A stretch of 64,000 bases of DNA, taken from Burkholderia ambifaria AMMD (GTDB taxonomy: Bacteria; Pseudomonadota; Gammaproteobacteria; Burkholderiales; Burkholderiaceae). The DNA is taken from contig NC_008390.1 in the NCBI RefSeq assembly GCF_000203915.1, positions 2,294,001 through 2,358,000 on the forward strand. Reading direction: 5' to 3'. Both the position numbers and the translations under genes were made by a program. Shown one piece after another: positions 36,641-47,013 of the stretch (positions within the stretch are counted from its first letter, which is position 1; each line of letters starts with the position of its first letter). Under the pieces are notes generated by a model. It searched no databases. It was not told the DNA's origin and saw only the letters and a program-made list of their open reading frames with translations.

Positions 36641-36950
36641 GCCCGGGCCGCGCCCGCGCGGCACGGCTTGCGCATCAACCACGCGCTGGCAGCGTCATGA
36701 TGGAGCGCTCGTTGCCTTTCCGTTGTCCGGGGAGCGAAGTAATCTTCTTGACGGAGCGGACGCTTCGGGCGGCCGTCCCGACCTTGCCAGAGTGGCCCGG
36801 CCTGACCGGTGTACCGCCGCGCGTGCCGCGCTTTCCGATGCCGGATGATCGGCTTCGGGAATGCCCCGGCAGCGCATGCCGCCGCCGGCGCGCCGGCCCC
36901 CGCCTGTCTCAACACCGCCACGACTGCGTGGCGACCGTATCCGAATACTC
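36641..36950. other. Intergenic region after suhB
   Basis: 310 bp without a convincing gene. A TTGACG box near 36748 lacks a matching -10 sequence. No terminator for suhB was found. Confidence 0.5.
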
Positions 36951-38573
36951 ATGTTACGGCTAAGCGAACTGAAACTCCCGCTCGATCACCCCGAGAGCGC
37001 CCTCGAAGCCGCGATTCGCGCGCGCCTCGAGGAGCTTGGCGTGGCGGCTGACGGGCTCCTCCGTTACACGGTGTTCCGCCGTGCGCACGATGCGCGCAAG
37101 CGCTCCGACATCAAGCTCACGTATATCGTCGATGTCGAGGTCAAGGACGAAGCGTCCGTGCTTCCGCGCCTCGCCGCCACGCCGCATTGCGGCGTGACGC
37201 CCGACATGGCGTACCACTTCGTCGCGAAGGCGCCCGAGCACGGCAACTTCCTGCGCCCCGTCGTCATCGGCATGGGGCCGTGCGGCCTGTTTGCGGGATT
37301 GATCCTCGCGCAGATGGGGTTCCGTCCGATCATCCTCGAACGCGGCAAGGCCGTGCGCGAGCGCACCAAGGACACCTTCGGACTGTGGCGCAAGAGCGTC
37401 CTCAATCCCGAGTCCAACGTGCAGTTCGGCGAAGGCGGGGCCGGGACGTTCTCCGACGGCAAGCTGTACAGCCAGATCAAGGATCCGCACCACTACGGCC
37501 GCAAGGTGCTCGACGAATTCGTCAAGGCCGGCGCGCCGGAGGACATCCTGTATCTGAGCCGGCCGCACATCGGCACGTTCCGCCTCGTCAGCATGGTGGA
37601 AAAGATGCGCGCGACCATCCACGAACTGGGCGGCGAAGTGCGCTTCGAAAGCCGGGTCGAGGATATCGAGATCGATCAGGGCAAGGTGCGCTCGCTGAAG
37701 CTGTCGAACGGCGAAACGCTGCGCTGCGACCACGTCGTGCTGGCCGTGGGCCACAGCGCGCGCGACACGTTCCAGATGCTGCACGATCGCGGCGTCTACG
37801 TCGAAGCGAAGCCGTTCTCGCTGGGCTTCCGGATCGAGCATCCGCAGGGGCTGATCGATCGCAGCCGTTTCGGCAAGTTCGCGGGTCACAAGCAACTCGG
37901 CGCGGCCGACTACAAGGTGGTCCACCACTGCAGCAACGGACGCGCGGTCTACAGCTTCTGCATGTGCCCGGGCGGCACGGTGGTCGCGGCGACTTCCGAG
38001 CCGGGCCGCGTGGTCACCAACGGCATGAGCCAGTATTCGCGCGCCGAGCGCAACGCGAACGCGGGCATCGTCGTCGGCATCACGCCGGAAGACTATCCGG
38101 GCGGCCCGCTCGCGGGCATCGCGTTCCAGCGCAAGTGGGAAGAGCGTGCGTTCGAACTCGGCGGCGGCGATTACAGCGCGCCGGGCCAGCTGGTCGGCGA
38201 CTTCATCGCGGGCCGGCCGTCGACGTCGCTGGGCTCCGTGGTGCCGTCGTACAAGCCTGGCGTGCGCCCGACCGATCTCAGCACCGCCCTGCCCGACTAC
38301 GTGATCGAAGCGATTCGTGAAGCGTTGCCGCAGATCGACAAAAAGATCGCCGGCTTCGCGATGCACGATGCGGTGCTCACCGGCGTGGAGACGCGCACGT
38401 CGTCGCCGATCCGGATCCGTCGCAAGGACGATTACCAGAGCGTGAACGTCGAAGGGCTGTATCCGGCCGGCGAAGGCGCGGGGTATGCGGGTGGCATCTA
38501 TTCGGCGGCGATCGACGGGATCGAAGTCGCGCAGGCGGTGGCGCTCGATCTGGTGTCGGCGCGCGGGTCCTGA
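36951..38573 (+). CDS. FAD-dependent oxidoreductase (COG2509-like)
   Basis: 540 residues. An N-terminal ferredoxin-like part of about 95 residues precedes a Rossmann FAD site VVIGMGPCGLFAGLILAQMGFRPIILERG (GxGxxG-type). Conserved blocks include NVQFGEGGAGTFSDGKL, SFCMCPGG and GLYPAGEGAGYAGGIYSAAIDG. It resembles the uncharacterised NAD(FAD)-utilising dehydrogenase family seen in many bacteria. The substrate is unknown. The start at MLRLSELKLPLD begins the conserved domain. Confidence 0.9.
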   Translation: MLRLSELKLPLDHPESALEAAIRARLEELGVAADGLLRYTVFRRAHDARKRSDIKLTYIVDVEVKDEASVLPRLAATPHCGVTPDMAYHFVAKAPEHGNFLRPVVIGMGPCGLFAGLILAQMGFRPIILERGKAVRERTKDTFGLWRKSVLNPESNVQFGEGGAGTFSDGKLYSQIKDPHHYGRKVLDEFVKAGAPEDILYLSRPHIGTFRLVSMVEKMRATIHELGGEVRFESRVEDIEIDQGKVRSLKLSNGETLRCDHVVLAVGHSARDTFQMLHDRGVYVEAKPFSLGFRIEHPQGLIDRSRFGKFAGHKQLGAADYKVVHHCSNGRAVYSFCMCPGGTVVAATSEPGRVVTNGMSQYSRAERNANAGIVVGITPEDYPGGPLAGIAFQRKWEERAFELGGGDYSAPGQLVGDFIAGRPSTSLGSVVPSYKPGVRPTDLSTALPDYVIEAIREALPQIDKKIAGFAMHDAVLTGVETRTSSPIRIRRKDDYQSVNVEGLYPAGEGAGYAGGIYSAAIDGIEVAQAVALDLVSARGS

Positions 38574-38947
38574 TTGGTTGGGGAGACTCGGCGCAGGCGG
38601 GTCGCGTGCGCCGGGTGAAGCCAGCTTTTCAATTCCTGGTTGAGAAGCAGATCGCTGGGTTGGGCCGGCGGCTACCGATCGCGATCTTCGGCTACTGGCT
38701 GAATGGGGAACGTCGCGCTTGTGCGCGGAAGCCACACGGCCGCTGCCGGCCGATCGCCGCCGCGCGCCATCGCCGACCACTGGCCGGATGGCGAGCTTCG
38801 AGCGGTCCAGCGCGGCGCTGGTTGACGCTGACGCATGTAACAGCCGCGAGTCCCCGTTGTCCATGCGCAGCCGCCCAATCATGAAGCGCAGCTACACCCG
38901 GGAGCCTCTTTCCGTTTGGCCCGGGGTTCAGAAAGCCAGCAGATAAG
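38574..38947. other. Intergenic region, nothing recognised
   Basis: 374 bp between the FAD oxidoreductase and the small membrane protein gene. No coding potential, tRNA or terminator is convincing. It marks the left edge of a less GC-rich patch. Confidence 0.5.
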
Positions 38948-39349
38948 CTATCCGAACACCCGAGCCCATACCACCCGAAGGCGTCGTGCGCGATCTTCGA
39001 AGAGATATGAGGCTGCCAGCGTCAACAGACCTGAAATTGCACCCGTCACGATGTGCTCGACATAGGGGATACGGTAGTGACTCGTGTGCGAGTAGGCGTC
39101 GCCCAACGTTGTCAGGATGCCAACCAGCAGCGCATTGCCGTATCGATGCCCATAGAGTTTCGCTGCGGGCGTGAACGTCAAAAGCACCGCCAGGAGTCCA
39201 GTAAGCAGACCGGTTTGAAATGCAATAGTCCAGTGGGCAAAGCTCATGATATTGCCCCAGCTCCCCGGCATGCAGGTCATGCACGCACTGGTGGGCTGCC
39301 AGAAACGCTGGACAAACAGTCCGACGCGGTGCTTCCACTCGATTGACAT
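38948..39349 (-). CDS. Small membrane protein of unknown function
   Basis: 133 residues with three predicted membrane helices (about 39-59, 71-85 and 98-116) and a short N-terminal part with a CMTC motif (Cys23, Cys26) just before the first helix. The C-terminus is basic (RARRLRVVWARVFG) and probably cytosolic. No family was recognised. GGGA lies upstream of the ATG. It is downstream of the histidine kinase gene on the same strand, with 71 nt between, so they may be co-transcribed. Confidence 0.65.
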   Translation of the reverse strand: MSIEWKHRVGLFVQRFWQPTSACMTCMPGSWGNIMSFAHWTIAFQTGLLTGLLAVLLTFTPAAKLYGHRYGNALLVGILTTLGDAYSHTSHYRIPYVEHIVTGAISGLLTLAASYLFEDRARRLRVVWARVFG

Positions 39350-39420
39350 GATGCATTCCCGTCAATGCCGTCGCCACGGCCTACGCCCCGCAATCGCCTT
39401 CGGTCAGCAGCACCCTGCCC

Positions 39421-40542
39421 TCACACGCCTTTCGGCAGGCGTACCGCGAATATCGTTTCGGTCTGATCGGACCGCGCGTCAATACTGCCGTGGTGTGCCT
39501 TTGCGATTTCGCTGGCGATGAACAAGCCAAGCCCCAAGCCAACATCGTCACTGGGCACGTCTGGTTGATGCGCTCCGCGCTGAAGCGGGTCGAAGATGCG
39601 GTCCAGCGTGCACCGATCCATCGCCGGTCCACTGTTCCTGATCTCGATGAGCACTTCCGCATCAGCCGATGCTGCCATCACCCATACCGGTGTCTCGGGC
39701 GTTCCGTACTTGACGGCGTTGCCCACGAGATTGCTCAGCAACCGCTGCATTCGCTGATCGTCCCAGTCCCCTCGGAGATCGCCGCTTACATCGAGATTGA
39801 TCTCGCGATCGGGATGAGCCACCTGCAATTCATCGACCACATTGGCGAGCACACGGGCGAGATCGATATTGCGTGGAACGACGTTGATGCCTACCCCGAG
39901 CTGGGTCCGGTTGTAATCGCAGAGATCGTCAAGGAGGCCCTGCATGCGGCTGCCGCTTCTGATCAACCGCGCGGCAGCGTCCGATACCGCCTCCCCCGCA
40001 TTGAGCGCGGCAAGATAGGACGCTGTTACGTGAATGGTCTGCAGCGGCGTCCGCATGTCGTGACCCAGCATACCGAGCAACAAGTTGCGAGACTGCTCGA
40101 CCTGTTCGGCGAAGAAAGCAAGCGATTCCGCCAGCGCCTGATCTATCGCTTCATTGAAGCGAATCATGTCGTCCAGATCAGGCGGGCTCGGCTTGCACTC
40201 GTCGATCCACAAGCGCAGCACACTGGCACGCAGCGCCCGATACTCGGCCGCCAACTGGTTGATGTTGAAGCCTCGCCGGGCGCGCAGAACGGCATGCGTC
40301 TGCGCGGCCGTCTCCGTGGCCTTCACCGGCTGGGGCGCGCGCCCCAACGATTTGTCATGTTGCGCTTCCCTTGTTTGCGGGGTCGTTATGTCCTTCGCTA
40401 CGGCCTCCAGGATCTGGCGCGCGTGGTCCCGCAGCGCGAGCGAGTCCATGCTCCTGGCGGCTGGTAGCAGCGTGGCGGCAAACGCTTCCCACTGCACCAG
40501 GATCGGCTCTATGTTCCTAACAATGAAATCAGCTAGACGCAT
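39421..40542 (-). CDS. Soluble sensor histidine kinase with RsbRD-type N-domain
   Basis: 373 residues without membrane helices. The first 150 or so are all-helical and resemble the RsbRD/RsbR N-terminal sensor domain (IEPILVQWEAFAATLLPAA, GFNINQLAAEYRALRASVLRLW). The H-box is GMLGHDMRTPLQ (His161), the N-box has Asn275 and G2 reads VGLGLGLFIA. G1 is atypical, RNSGPAMD, with Asn303 in place of the usual Asp, as in some related kinases. No response regulator is nearby, so its partner must be elsewhere. The start follows GAGGGCGAC. Confidence 0.88.
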   Translation of the reverse strand: MRLADFIVRNIEPILVQWEAFAATLLPAARSMDSLALRDHARQILEAVAKDITTPQTREAQHDKSLGRAPQPVKATETAAQTHAVLRARRGFNINQLAAEYRALRASVLRLWIDECKPSPPDLDDMIRFNEAIDQALAESLAFFAEQVEQSRNLLLGMLGHDMRTPLQTIHVTASYLAALNAGEAVSDAAARLIRSGSRMQGLLDDLCDYNRTQLGVGINVVPRNIDLARVLANVVDELQVAHPDREINLDVSGDLRGDWDDQRMQRLLSNLVGNAVKYGTPETPVWVMAASADAEVLIEIRNSGPAMDRCTLDRIFDPLQRGAHQPDVPSDDVGLGLGLFIASEIAKAHHGSIDARSDQTETIFAVRLPKGV

Positions 40543-41236
40543 GTCGCCCTCATAACAGAATGACCGACGGATGCTTCTGTCGTACTTGCGCGATATTAAG
40601 TGAATACCGGGGACTGGCGCAATTACATCGAAAGCGACGCATAATCCGGCCGTCGAATGCCCGCAATCCTGTGAACTCAGCAGAACATTGTCTCTCCAGC
40701 GGACGGGCGGACTCGCGCGCAGCTGCTACTGCCAATGTGCCGGAACCAATGTCAAAGCGAACTTCGTGGTTACCCGTCAAAGCAGGGATAAACTCGCCCG
40801 CCGAAGCAATTTTTCGCGGCGTACCTGCGCCTTAATAGTTAAGGCGTTAACTCAAAAGCTACGCGGTAAGCCACGCCGCATTCCTGACGTTACCCTCTGC
40901 CGTCACTTCTCTTTTGATTGAGATGATCGGCTTTCAAGTTTATGCGGCGTGATTCTTCCTTACAAAGATGGCTCCGAGCAATCGCTTCGACGAATCAAAA
41001 CCTTGACCGTGCGCAAGAGATGACGATTTATCGTCGGAATCGAACCTCGACGCACGGGTACAGCGGATCCCGATCGATCGCCGACAGAATGAACCAGGTT
41101 AGCCGATATCTGATGGCAGGCCCCTCGTCCCGGCCGATTCCCCAATTCGCAACTGGCCAAACGGCGAACTTCCCGCGTCCCCGTCCGGGCCACTGGTAAA
41201 CTCGGGCAACTCAAGCAACAACTTTACGCCGGATCT
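40543..41236. other. 694-bp non-coding stretch before mutS
   Basis: Less GC-rich than the core genes on either side, with no convincing coding frame. It contains the palindrome at 40828-40846 and, near 41200, the likely mutS promoter region. It could be a remnant of an inserted segment, but no mobile-element sequence is recognisable. Confidence 0.5.
40828..40852. promoter_or_regulatory. Overlapping perfect palindromes
   Basis: CGCCTTAA-TAG-TTAAGGCG is a perfect 8-bp inverted repeat (40828-40846). It overlaps AGTTAA-GGCG-TTAACT (40837-40852). No T run follows, so an operator is more likely than a terminator. Role unknown. Confidence 0.4.
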
Positions 41237-43897
41237 ATGACCACGCTGTCGCCCGAGGCCTTCGCTGGCCACACCCCGATGATGCAGCAGTACCTGCGCA
41301 TCAAGGCCGATCACCCCGACACGCTCGTCTTCTATCGGATGGGCGACTTCTACGAGCTGTTCTTCGAAGACGCGGAGAAGGCCGCGCGCCTGCTCGACCT
41401 GACCCTCACGCAGCGCGGCGCATCGGCCGGCACGCCGATCAAGATGGCCGGCGTCCCGCATCACGCGGTCGAACAGTATCTGGCGAAACTCGTGAAGATG
41501 GGCGAATCGGTCGCGATCTGCGAGCAGATCGGCGACCCGGCCACATCGAAAGGGCCGGTCGAGCGCAAGGTCGTGCGCGTCGTCACGCCCGGCACGCTGA
41601 CCGATGCCGCCCTGCTGTCCGACAAGAACGACGTCTACCTGCTTGCAATGTGCACGGGCCACAACAAGCGCGGCGTCGCGGTCAACATCGGCCTCGCATG
41701 GCTGAACCTCGCGAGCGGCGCACTGCGGCTCGCCGAAATCGAACCCGACCAGCTCGGCACCGCGCTCGAACGCATCCGCCCTGCCGAGATCCTGACGGCG
41801 GACGGCGCAACCGACGCGGTGCCCGCCGGCGCCGGCGCGATCAAGCGCGTACCGGCATGGCACTTCGACATCGCATCGGGCACGCAGCGCCTGTGCGACC
41901 AGCTCGACGTCGCGGGCCTCGACGGCTTCGGCGCGCATTCGCTGACGAGCGCATGCGGCGCCGCGGGCGCGCTGCTGCTGTACGCGGCGGCCACGCAGGG
42001 CCAGCAACTGCGTCACGTGCGCAGCCTGAAGGTCGAGAACGAAACGGAATACATCGGGCTCGATCCGGCGACGCGCCGCAACCTCGAGCTGACCGAAACG
42101 CTGCGCGGCACCGAATCGCCGACGCTGTACTCGCTGCTCGACACGTGCTGCACGACGATGGGCAGCCGCCTGCTGCGTCACTGGCTGCATCACCCGCCGC
42201 GCGCGTCGGTCGCCGCGCAATCGCGCCAGCAAGCGATCGGCGCACTGCTCGATGCGCCCGCGGACGCGAGCCTCGACGCACTGCGCAGCGCGCTGCGCCA
42301 GATCGCCGACGTCGAACGGATCACCGGGCGTCTCGCGCTGCTGTCCGCGCGGCCGCGCGACCTGTCGAGCCTGCGCGATACGTTCGCCGCGCTGCCGGCG
42401 CTGCGTGAGCGCATCAGCGCGATCGTCGCGAACGCGGATGCGCTCACGCGCGTCGACGCGGCGCTCGCACCGCCCGCCGAATGCCTCGACCTGCTGACGA
42501 GCGCGATCGCCCCCGAGCCGGCCGCGATGGTGCGCGACGGCGGCGTGATCGCACGCGGCTACGACGCGGAGCTCGACGAGCTGCGCGACATCTCCGAGAA
42601 CTGCGGCCAGTTCCTGATCGATCTCGAAGCGCGCGAGCGCACCCGCACGGGCATCGCGAACCTGCGCGTCGAATACAACAAGGTGCACGGCTTCTACATC
42701 GAGGTCACGCGCGGCCAGACCGACAAGGTGCCCGACGACTATCGCCGCCGCCAGACGCTGAAGAATGCCGAGCGCTACATCACGCCCGAACTGAAGACCT
42801 TCGAGGACAAGGCGCTTTCCGCGCAGGAACGCGCACTGGCCCGCGAGCGCGCGCTGTACGACGGCGTGCTGCAGGCGCTGCTGCCGTTCATTCCCGAATG
42901 CCAGCGCGTCGCATCGGCGCTCGCGGAGCTTGACGTGCTCGCCGCGTTCGCCGAGCGTGCACGCACGCTCGACTGGGTCGCACCGACCTTCACCGACGAA
43001 ATCGGCATCGAGATCGAACAGGGGCGCCATCCGGTCGTCGAAGCGCAGGTCGAGCAGTTCATCGCGAACGACTGCCGGTTCGGCGCCGAGCGCAAGCTGT
43101 TGCTGATCACCGGCCCGAACATGGGCGGTAAGTCGACGTTCATGCGCCAGACGGCGCTGATCGCACTGATGGCGTATGTCGGCAGCTACGTGCCCGCGAA
43201 GTCGGCCTGCTTCGGCCCGATCGACCGCATCTTCACGCGGATCGGCGCGGCCGACGACCTCGCCGGCGGCCGCTCGACGTTCATGGTCGAGATGACCGAA
43301 GCCGCCGCGATCCTCAACGACGCGACGCCGCAAAGCCTCGTGCTGATGGACGAAATCGGCCGCGGCACGTCGACGTTCGACGGCCTCGCGCTTGCATGGG
43401 CCATCGCGCGTCACCTGCTCGCGCAAAACGGCTGCTACACGCTGTTCGCGACGCACTACTTCGAGCTGACGCAACTGCCGGCCGAATTCCCGCAAGCGGC
43501 GAACGTCCACCTGTCGGCCGTCGAGCACGGCCACGGCATCGTGTTCCTGCACGCAGTCAACGAAGGTCCGGCGAACCAGAGCTACGGGCTGCAGGTTGCG
43601 CAGCTCGCGGGCGTACCGGCGCCGGTGATCCGTGCCGCACGCAAGCATCTCGCGTATCTCGAGCAGCAGTCGGCCACGCAGAACACGCCGCAGCTCGATC
43701 TCTTCAGCGCGCCGCCCGCCGCGGCGGCCGACGAACTCGAATGCGCGGATGCGCCGGCGGTCTCCGCCCTCCCGCATCCGGCGCTCGAAAAGCTGCGCGA
43801 CATCGATCCCGACGACCTCAAGCCGCGCGACGCGCTCGACCTGCTGTACGAACTGCGCACGCTCGTCCGCTCGCACGATGCCGACGGGCACGCATAA
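41237..43897 (+). CDS. mutS: DNA mismatch repair protein MutS
   Basis: 886 residues. The mismatch-reading motif is in [15 protein letters not shown], the Walker [18 protein letters not shown], the Walker [17 protein letters not shown], and the C-terminal region ends in [17 protein letters not shown]. It binds mismatches and starts methyl-directed repair with MutL. Its last 20 nt overlap the next gene. The start at [20 protein letters not shown] is the family start. Confidence 0.97.
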   Translation: MTTLSPEAFAGHTPMMQQYLRIKADHPDTLVFYRMGDFYELFFEDAEKAARLLDLTLTQRGASAGTPIKMAGVPHHAVEQYLAKLVKMGESVAICEQIGDPATSKGPVERKVVRVVTPGTLTDAALLSDKNDVYLLAMCTGHNKRGVAVNIGLAWLNLASGALRLAEIEPDQLGTALERIRPAEILTADGATDAVPAGAGAIKRVPAWHFDIASGTQRLCDQLDVAGLDGFGAHSLTSACGAAGALLLYAAATQGQQLRHVRSLKVENETEYIGLDPATRRNLELTETLRGTESPTLYSLLDTCCTTMGSRLLRHWLHHPPRASVAAQSRQQAIGALLDAPADASLDALRSALRQIADVERITGRLALLSARPRDLSSLRDTFAALPALRERISAIVANADALTRVDAALAPPAECLDLLTSAIAPEPAAMVRDGGVIARGYDAELDELRDISENCGQFLIDLEARERTRTGIANLRVEYNKVHGFYIEVTRGQTDKVPDDYRRRQTLKNAERYITPELKTFEDKALSAQERALARERALYDGVLQALLPFIPECQRVASALAELDVLAAFAERARTLDWVAPTFTDEIGIEIEQGRHPVVEAQVEQFIANDCRFGAERKLLLITGPNMGGKSTFMRQTALIALMAYVGSYVPAKSACFGPIDRIFTRIGAADDLAGGRSTFMVEMTEAAAILNDATPQSLVLMDEIGRGTSTFDGLALAWAIARHLLAQNGCYTLFATHYFELTQLPAEFPQAANVHLSAVEHGHGIVFLHAVNEGPANQSYGLQVAQLAGVPAPVIRAARKHLAYLEQQSATQNTPQLDLFSAPPAAAADELECADAPAVSALPHPALEKLRDIDPDDLKPRDALDLLYELRTLVRSHDADGHA

Positions 43898-45089
43898 ACG
43901 CCTCCCGTCGGGCCGGCCGGCCCGCGCCGCAGCCGCCGCGCTGATCGCGGCGGTGCTCGCCCTGGCGCAGGCCGGTGCGCTGGCCGCGCCACCCAAGCGT
44001 TCCGCCGCACCCTACTCGTTCGCGATCGTATCGGGCGTGATCGCCGCGCCGGCCGACGAACCGGCCGCACAGCGACTGCTCGAATCGATCGCGCGCGAGC
44101 GCAATCTGGCTTTCGTCGTCTATGCGGGCGACATCAAGGGCACGAAGGAAGCGTGCCGCGACGCGCTGTATACACAGCGCGGCGCGATCCTCGACGCGTC
44201 GCGCGTGCCGCTCGTGTTCATTCCCGGCCACGACGACTGGGTAACGTGCAACACTGCGGCCGGCGGCGGCTACGATCCGGTCGAACGTCTGGACTTCCTG
44301 CGGCAGACGCTGCTTGCCGACGCGGCACTGCCCGACCCCGGCGCGCTGCAGATCACACGCGAAAGCGAAGTCGCCCGGTTCCGGCCATATCGCGAAAACG
44401 CGCGCTGGATGCATGACGACGTCGTCTACGTCGCGGTGAACGCACCGGCGCCGAACAACCATTACCTGACCGCCGGCGGCCGCAATGGTGAATTCGAGGA
44501 CCGCATCATCGCGAACGGCTTCTGGATCGACCATGCGGCCGAATATGCGAAGCGGCGCGAAGCGCGCGCGATGGTGGTGATTTTCGAAGGCGATCCGCAG
44601 TTCGATCGCTATGAGCGAGCCGAACGCTTCGCGTGGTTGCGCTTCAACCGGCCGCGCATCCGCGATGGCTTCCGCGAGCTGAAACGAACGCTGGTGAAGG
44701 CGGCGGCGACGTTCCGCGGGCCGATCCTGGTGATGCACGCGAGCAGCGAGCCGCTTGCGAATGGCTTCCTGATTGACCGCCCGCTGCATGCGGACGACGG
44801 TGTGCTGGTGGGAAATGTGACGCGCGTCGCGATCGGACCGCGTCATCCTGCGAATCAGTGGGTGAAGGTGAGCGTGTCGCCGGCACGGCAGACGATCTTC
44901 AACGTGAGCCTGCAGGACGTGCCGAAGAACCTGCCGATCCCGCCCGCGCTGCCGGCCGCGCCGCGCGACGATGTGCCGCTGCCGCAGATGCCGGAAATTC
45001 CGGCGTTGCCGGCATTGCCCGACTCATCGTCGGTCGCGCCGCCGCTGCAAGGCGACGGCACGACGCCGGGTGCGCCGCCCTCTCCTTGA
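43878..45089 (+). CDS. Exported calcineurin-like phosphoesterase-type protein
   Basis: 403 residues with a signal peptide (about residues 1-35, ending ALAAP). The phosphoesterase-like motifs are partial: [20 protein letters not shown] (in place of GNHD) and LVMHASSEP. The first D-x-H motif is not obvious, so activity is uncertain. The last 60 or so residues are a Pro-rich, probably disordered tail. It begins inside the end of mutS (20-nt overlap, another frame), which suggests coupled translation. No characterised close relative was recognised. Confidence 0.75.
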   Translation: MPTGTHKRLPSGRPARAAAAALIAAVLALAQAGALAAPPKRSAAPYSFAIVSGVIAAPADEPAAQRLLESIARERNLAFVVYAGDIKGTKEACRDALYTQRGAILDASRVPLVFIPGHDDWVTCNTAAGGGYDPVERLDFLRQTLLADAALPDPGALQITRESEVARFRPYRENARWMHDDVVYVAVNAPAPNNHYLTAGGRNGEFEDRIIANGFWIDHAAEYAKRREARAMVVIFEGDPQFDRYERAERFAWLRFNRPRIRDGFRELKRTLVKAAATFRGPILVMHASSEPLANGFLIDRPLHADDGVLVGNVTRVAIGPRHPANQWVKVSVSPARQTIFNVSLQDVPKNLPIPPALPAAPRDDVPLPQMPEIPALPALPDSSSVAPPLQGDGTTPGAPPSP

Positions 45090-45116
45090 GGGCCGGCGCC
45101 CGGCTTCCCCGCCAGC

Positions 45117-45659
45117 TCAGTGCAGAGTCCGCCCTGAGGGCGTGTCGCCGTCCTCGTCTTCGTCCTCGTCGACGATTTCGGGGCCTTCCGCGCCGTGCGC
45201 GTGCTCATGCTCGATCTCGTCCTCGGTCGCCTCGCGAACGTCCTTGACCGTGAGCGCAAAACGCAGCGCCATGCCCGCGAGCGGGTGGTTGCCGTCGAGC
45301 ACGACCTTGTCTTCGGCGACGTCGGTGACCGTGTAGATCAGCGAATCCACTTCCTCGTCGCCGTCTTCCGGCGTGCCTTCGAACTGCATGCCCACTTCGA
45401 GCGGCTCGGGAAAACGATCGCGCGGCTCGATCTTCACGAGTTCGGGATCGTAGTCGCCGAACGCGTCCTGCGGCTCGAGCTGAACCTGCGCCTGATAACC
45501 GGGCTCGTGGCCGTCGAGCTGTTCCTCGATCTTGGGGAACGTGCCATCATAGCCGCCGTGCAGATAGACCATCGGCTCGTCGCTTTCCTCGATCAGGTTG
45601 CCTTGTGCATCCGACAACTTGTAAGTGACAGACACGACGGTGTTTTTTGCGATTTTCAT
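45117..45659 (-). CDS. slyD: FKBP-type peptidyl-prolyl isomerase SlyD
   Basis: 180 residues, beginning MKIAKNTVVSVTYKLSDAQGN. The FKBP domain is split by an insert-in-flap region (about 70-130) as in SlyD, and the conserved NHPLAGMALRFALTVKDVREAT ends the domain. The C-terminal tail is Glu/Asp-rich with a few His, shorter than the metal-binding tail of Escherichia coli SlyD. It is a cytosolic folding helper. It is divergent from roxA with only 32 bp between. Confidence 0.93.
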   Translation of the reverse strand: MKIAKNTVVSVTYKLSDAQGNLIEESDEPMVYLHGGYDGTFPKIEEQLDGHEPGYQAQVQLEPQDAFGDYDPELVKIEPRDRFPEPLEVGMQFEGTPEDGDEEVDSLIYTVTDVAEDKVVLDGNHPLAGMALRFALTVKDVREATEDEIEHEHAHGAEGPEIVDEDEDEDGDTPSGRTLH

Positions 45660-45683
45660 CCAATTCTCCCAAATACAAGTCTC

Positions 45684-45712
45684 ATTATACGATGCGCAAC
45701 CGGTCTCAAGCC
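45684..45712 (-). promoter_or_regulatory. slyD promoter
   Basis: A consensus -10 TATAAT (45684-45689, minus strand) with a weak -35 GGCTTG at 17 bp lies over the roxA start codon, so slyD transcription must begin just outside roxA. GGGAGAA precedes the slyD ATG. Confidence 0.5.
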
Positions 45713-46915
45713 GAACCGCGGGATGCCGCTGCCGCCCCGCTCGGCGCGCCTCCTTCCGATCTTCCCACACCGCTGCTCGGCGGTCTCTCGCCGGCGCAAT
45801 TCATGCGCCGCTACTGGCAGAAAAAGCCGCTGTTGATCCGTCAGGCGATCCCCGGCGTGAAGCCGCCGGTCACGCGCGACGCGCTGTTCGAACTGGCAGC
45901 CGACTATGACGCCGAATCGCGACTGATCACCCATTTTCGTAACAAGTGGCAACTCGCGCACGGCCCATTCGAGCCCGGCGCGCTGCCCGCCGTGTCGCGC
46001 AAGTCCTGGTCCCTGCTCGTGCAGGGGCTCGACCTGCACGTCGACGCGGCCCGCGCGCTGCTCGACCGCTTCCGCTTCATCCCGGACGCGCGCCTCGACG
46101 ACCTGATGATTTCGTACGCGACGGACGGCGGCGGCGTCGGCCCGCACTTCGACTCGTATGACGTGTTCCTGCTGCAGGTCGAAGGCCGGCGCCGCTGGCG
46201 CATCGGCGCGCAGAAGGATCTGTCGCTGCAGCCGGACGTGCCGCTGAAGATCCTCGAGCATTTCGAGCCGAGCGACGAGTGGGTACTGGAGCCGGGCGAC
46301 ATGTTGTACCTGCCGCCGCACATCGCGCACGACGGCGTGGCCGAAGGCGACGAATGCATGACCTGCTCGATCGGCTTTCGGGCACCGTCCGCCGGCGAGC
46401 TGGGCGCGCAATTCCTGTACTACCTCGCGGAACGCGGCGGCCTGCGTGATGGGCGCGGCGACGCGCTCTACCGCGACCCGAAGCAGCCGGCGGTCGACAC
46501 GCCGGCACAACTGCCGCCAGCGATGGTCGAGCGCGTCGCCGAGATCGTCGATGCGATCCGCTGGCGCAAGCGCGACGTCGCCGAATTCCTCGGCTGCTAT
46601 CTGAGCGAGCCGAAATCGAGCGTGGTATTCGAGCCGCCGGCACGCCCGCTGTCCGAGGCGGCGTTCGTCACGCAAGCTTCTCGCCGAGGCGTATATCTCG
46701 ACAGAAGGGCCGCATTGATGTATAACGCGCGATCGTACTTCATTAATGGTGAAGAAGAACCGCTCGAGCAAGCCGGCGAATGGCTGCCCGAACTGGCCAA
46801 TCTGCGCTATATGGAGGCGAAACGGTTTGTAACACTCTCCCGGGCTCCCTCCATGACAGCCTTGCTGCACGAGTGGTATTGTGCGGGCTGGATACGGGTC
46901 GGAAACCGGATTTAG
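45692..46915 (+). CDS. roxA: 50S ribosomal protein L16 arginine hydroxylase (JmjC-type)
   Basis: 407 residues, similar in length to YcfD/RoxA. A 2-oxoglutarate/Fe(II) oxygenase core has the H-x-D motif in VGPHFDSYDVFLLQVEGRRRWRIG and the distal His in LYLPPHIAHDGVAEG. The N-terminus contains QFMRRYWQKKPLLIRQA, typical of the ROX family, and a C-terminal winged-helix-like part follows. It hydroxylates an Arg of ribosomal protein L16. The start is taken at MRNRSQ; an upstream in-frame ATG would overlap slyD. Confidence 0.9.
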   Translation: MRNRSQAEPRDAAAAPLGAPPSDLPTPLLGGLSPAQFMRRYWQKKPLLIRQAIPGVKPPVTRDALFELAADYDAESRLITHFRNKWQLAHGPFEPGALPAVSRKSWSLLVQGLDLHVDAARALLDRFRFIPDARLDDLMISYATDGGGVGPHFDSYDVFLLQVEGRRRWRIGAQKDLSLQPDVPLKILEHFEPSDEWVLEPGDMLYLPPHIAHDGVAEGDECMTCSIGFRAPSAGELGAQFLYYLAERGGLRDGRGDALYRDPKQPAVDTPAQLPPAMVERVAEIVDAIRWRKRDVAEFLGCYLSEPKSSVVFEPPARPLSEAAFVTQASRRGVYLDRRAALMYNARSYFINGEEEPLEQAGEWLPELANLRYMEAKRFVTLSRAPSMTALLHEWYCAGWIRVGNRI

Positions 46916-46981
46916 TGAGTTGCCCCGTATGCCCATGCAGATCAAATTCTGTATGGGAAAGACAACGTATTGACCCCGCAT

Positions 46982-47013
46982 TTGTCGACGGTCGATAGGA
47001 AAGTGCATATAAT
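46982..47013 (+). promoter_or_regulatory. Promoter of the alanine-rich lipoprotein gene
   Basis: A consensus -10 TATAAT (47008-47013) with a loose -35 TTGTCG (46982-46987, 20-bp spacing). It implies a leader of about 125 nt before the ATG. Confidence 0.45.

Noticed and set aside
40543..40921. Short open frames of about 75-90 codons before mutS
   Set aside because: No good ribosome-binding site, no domain and odd composition (Cys/Arg-rich).
46970..46975. TTGACC as the -35 box for the alanine-rich lipoprotein
   Set aside because: It is 32 bp from the TATAAT box, too far for one promoter.
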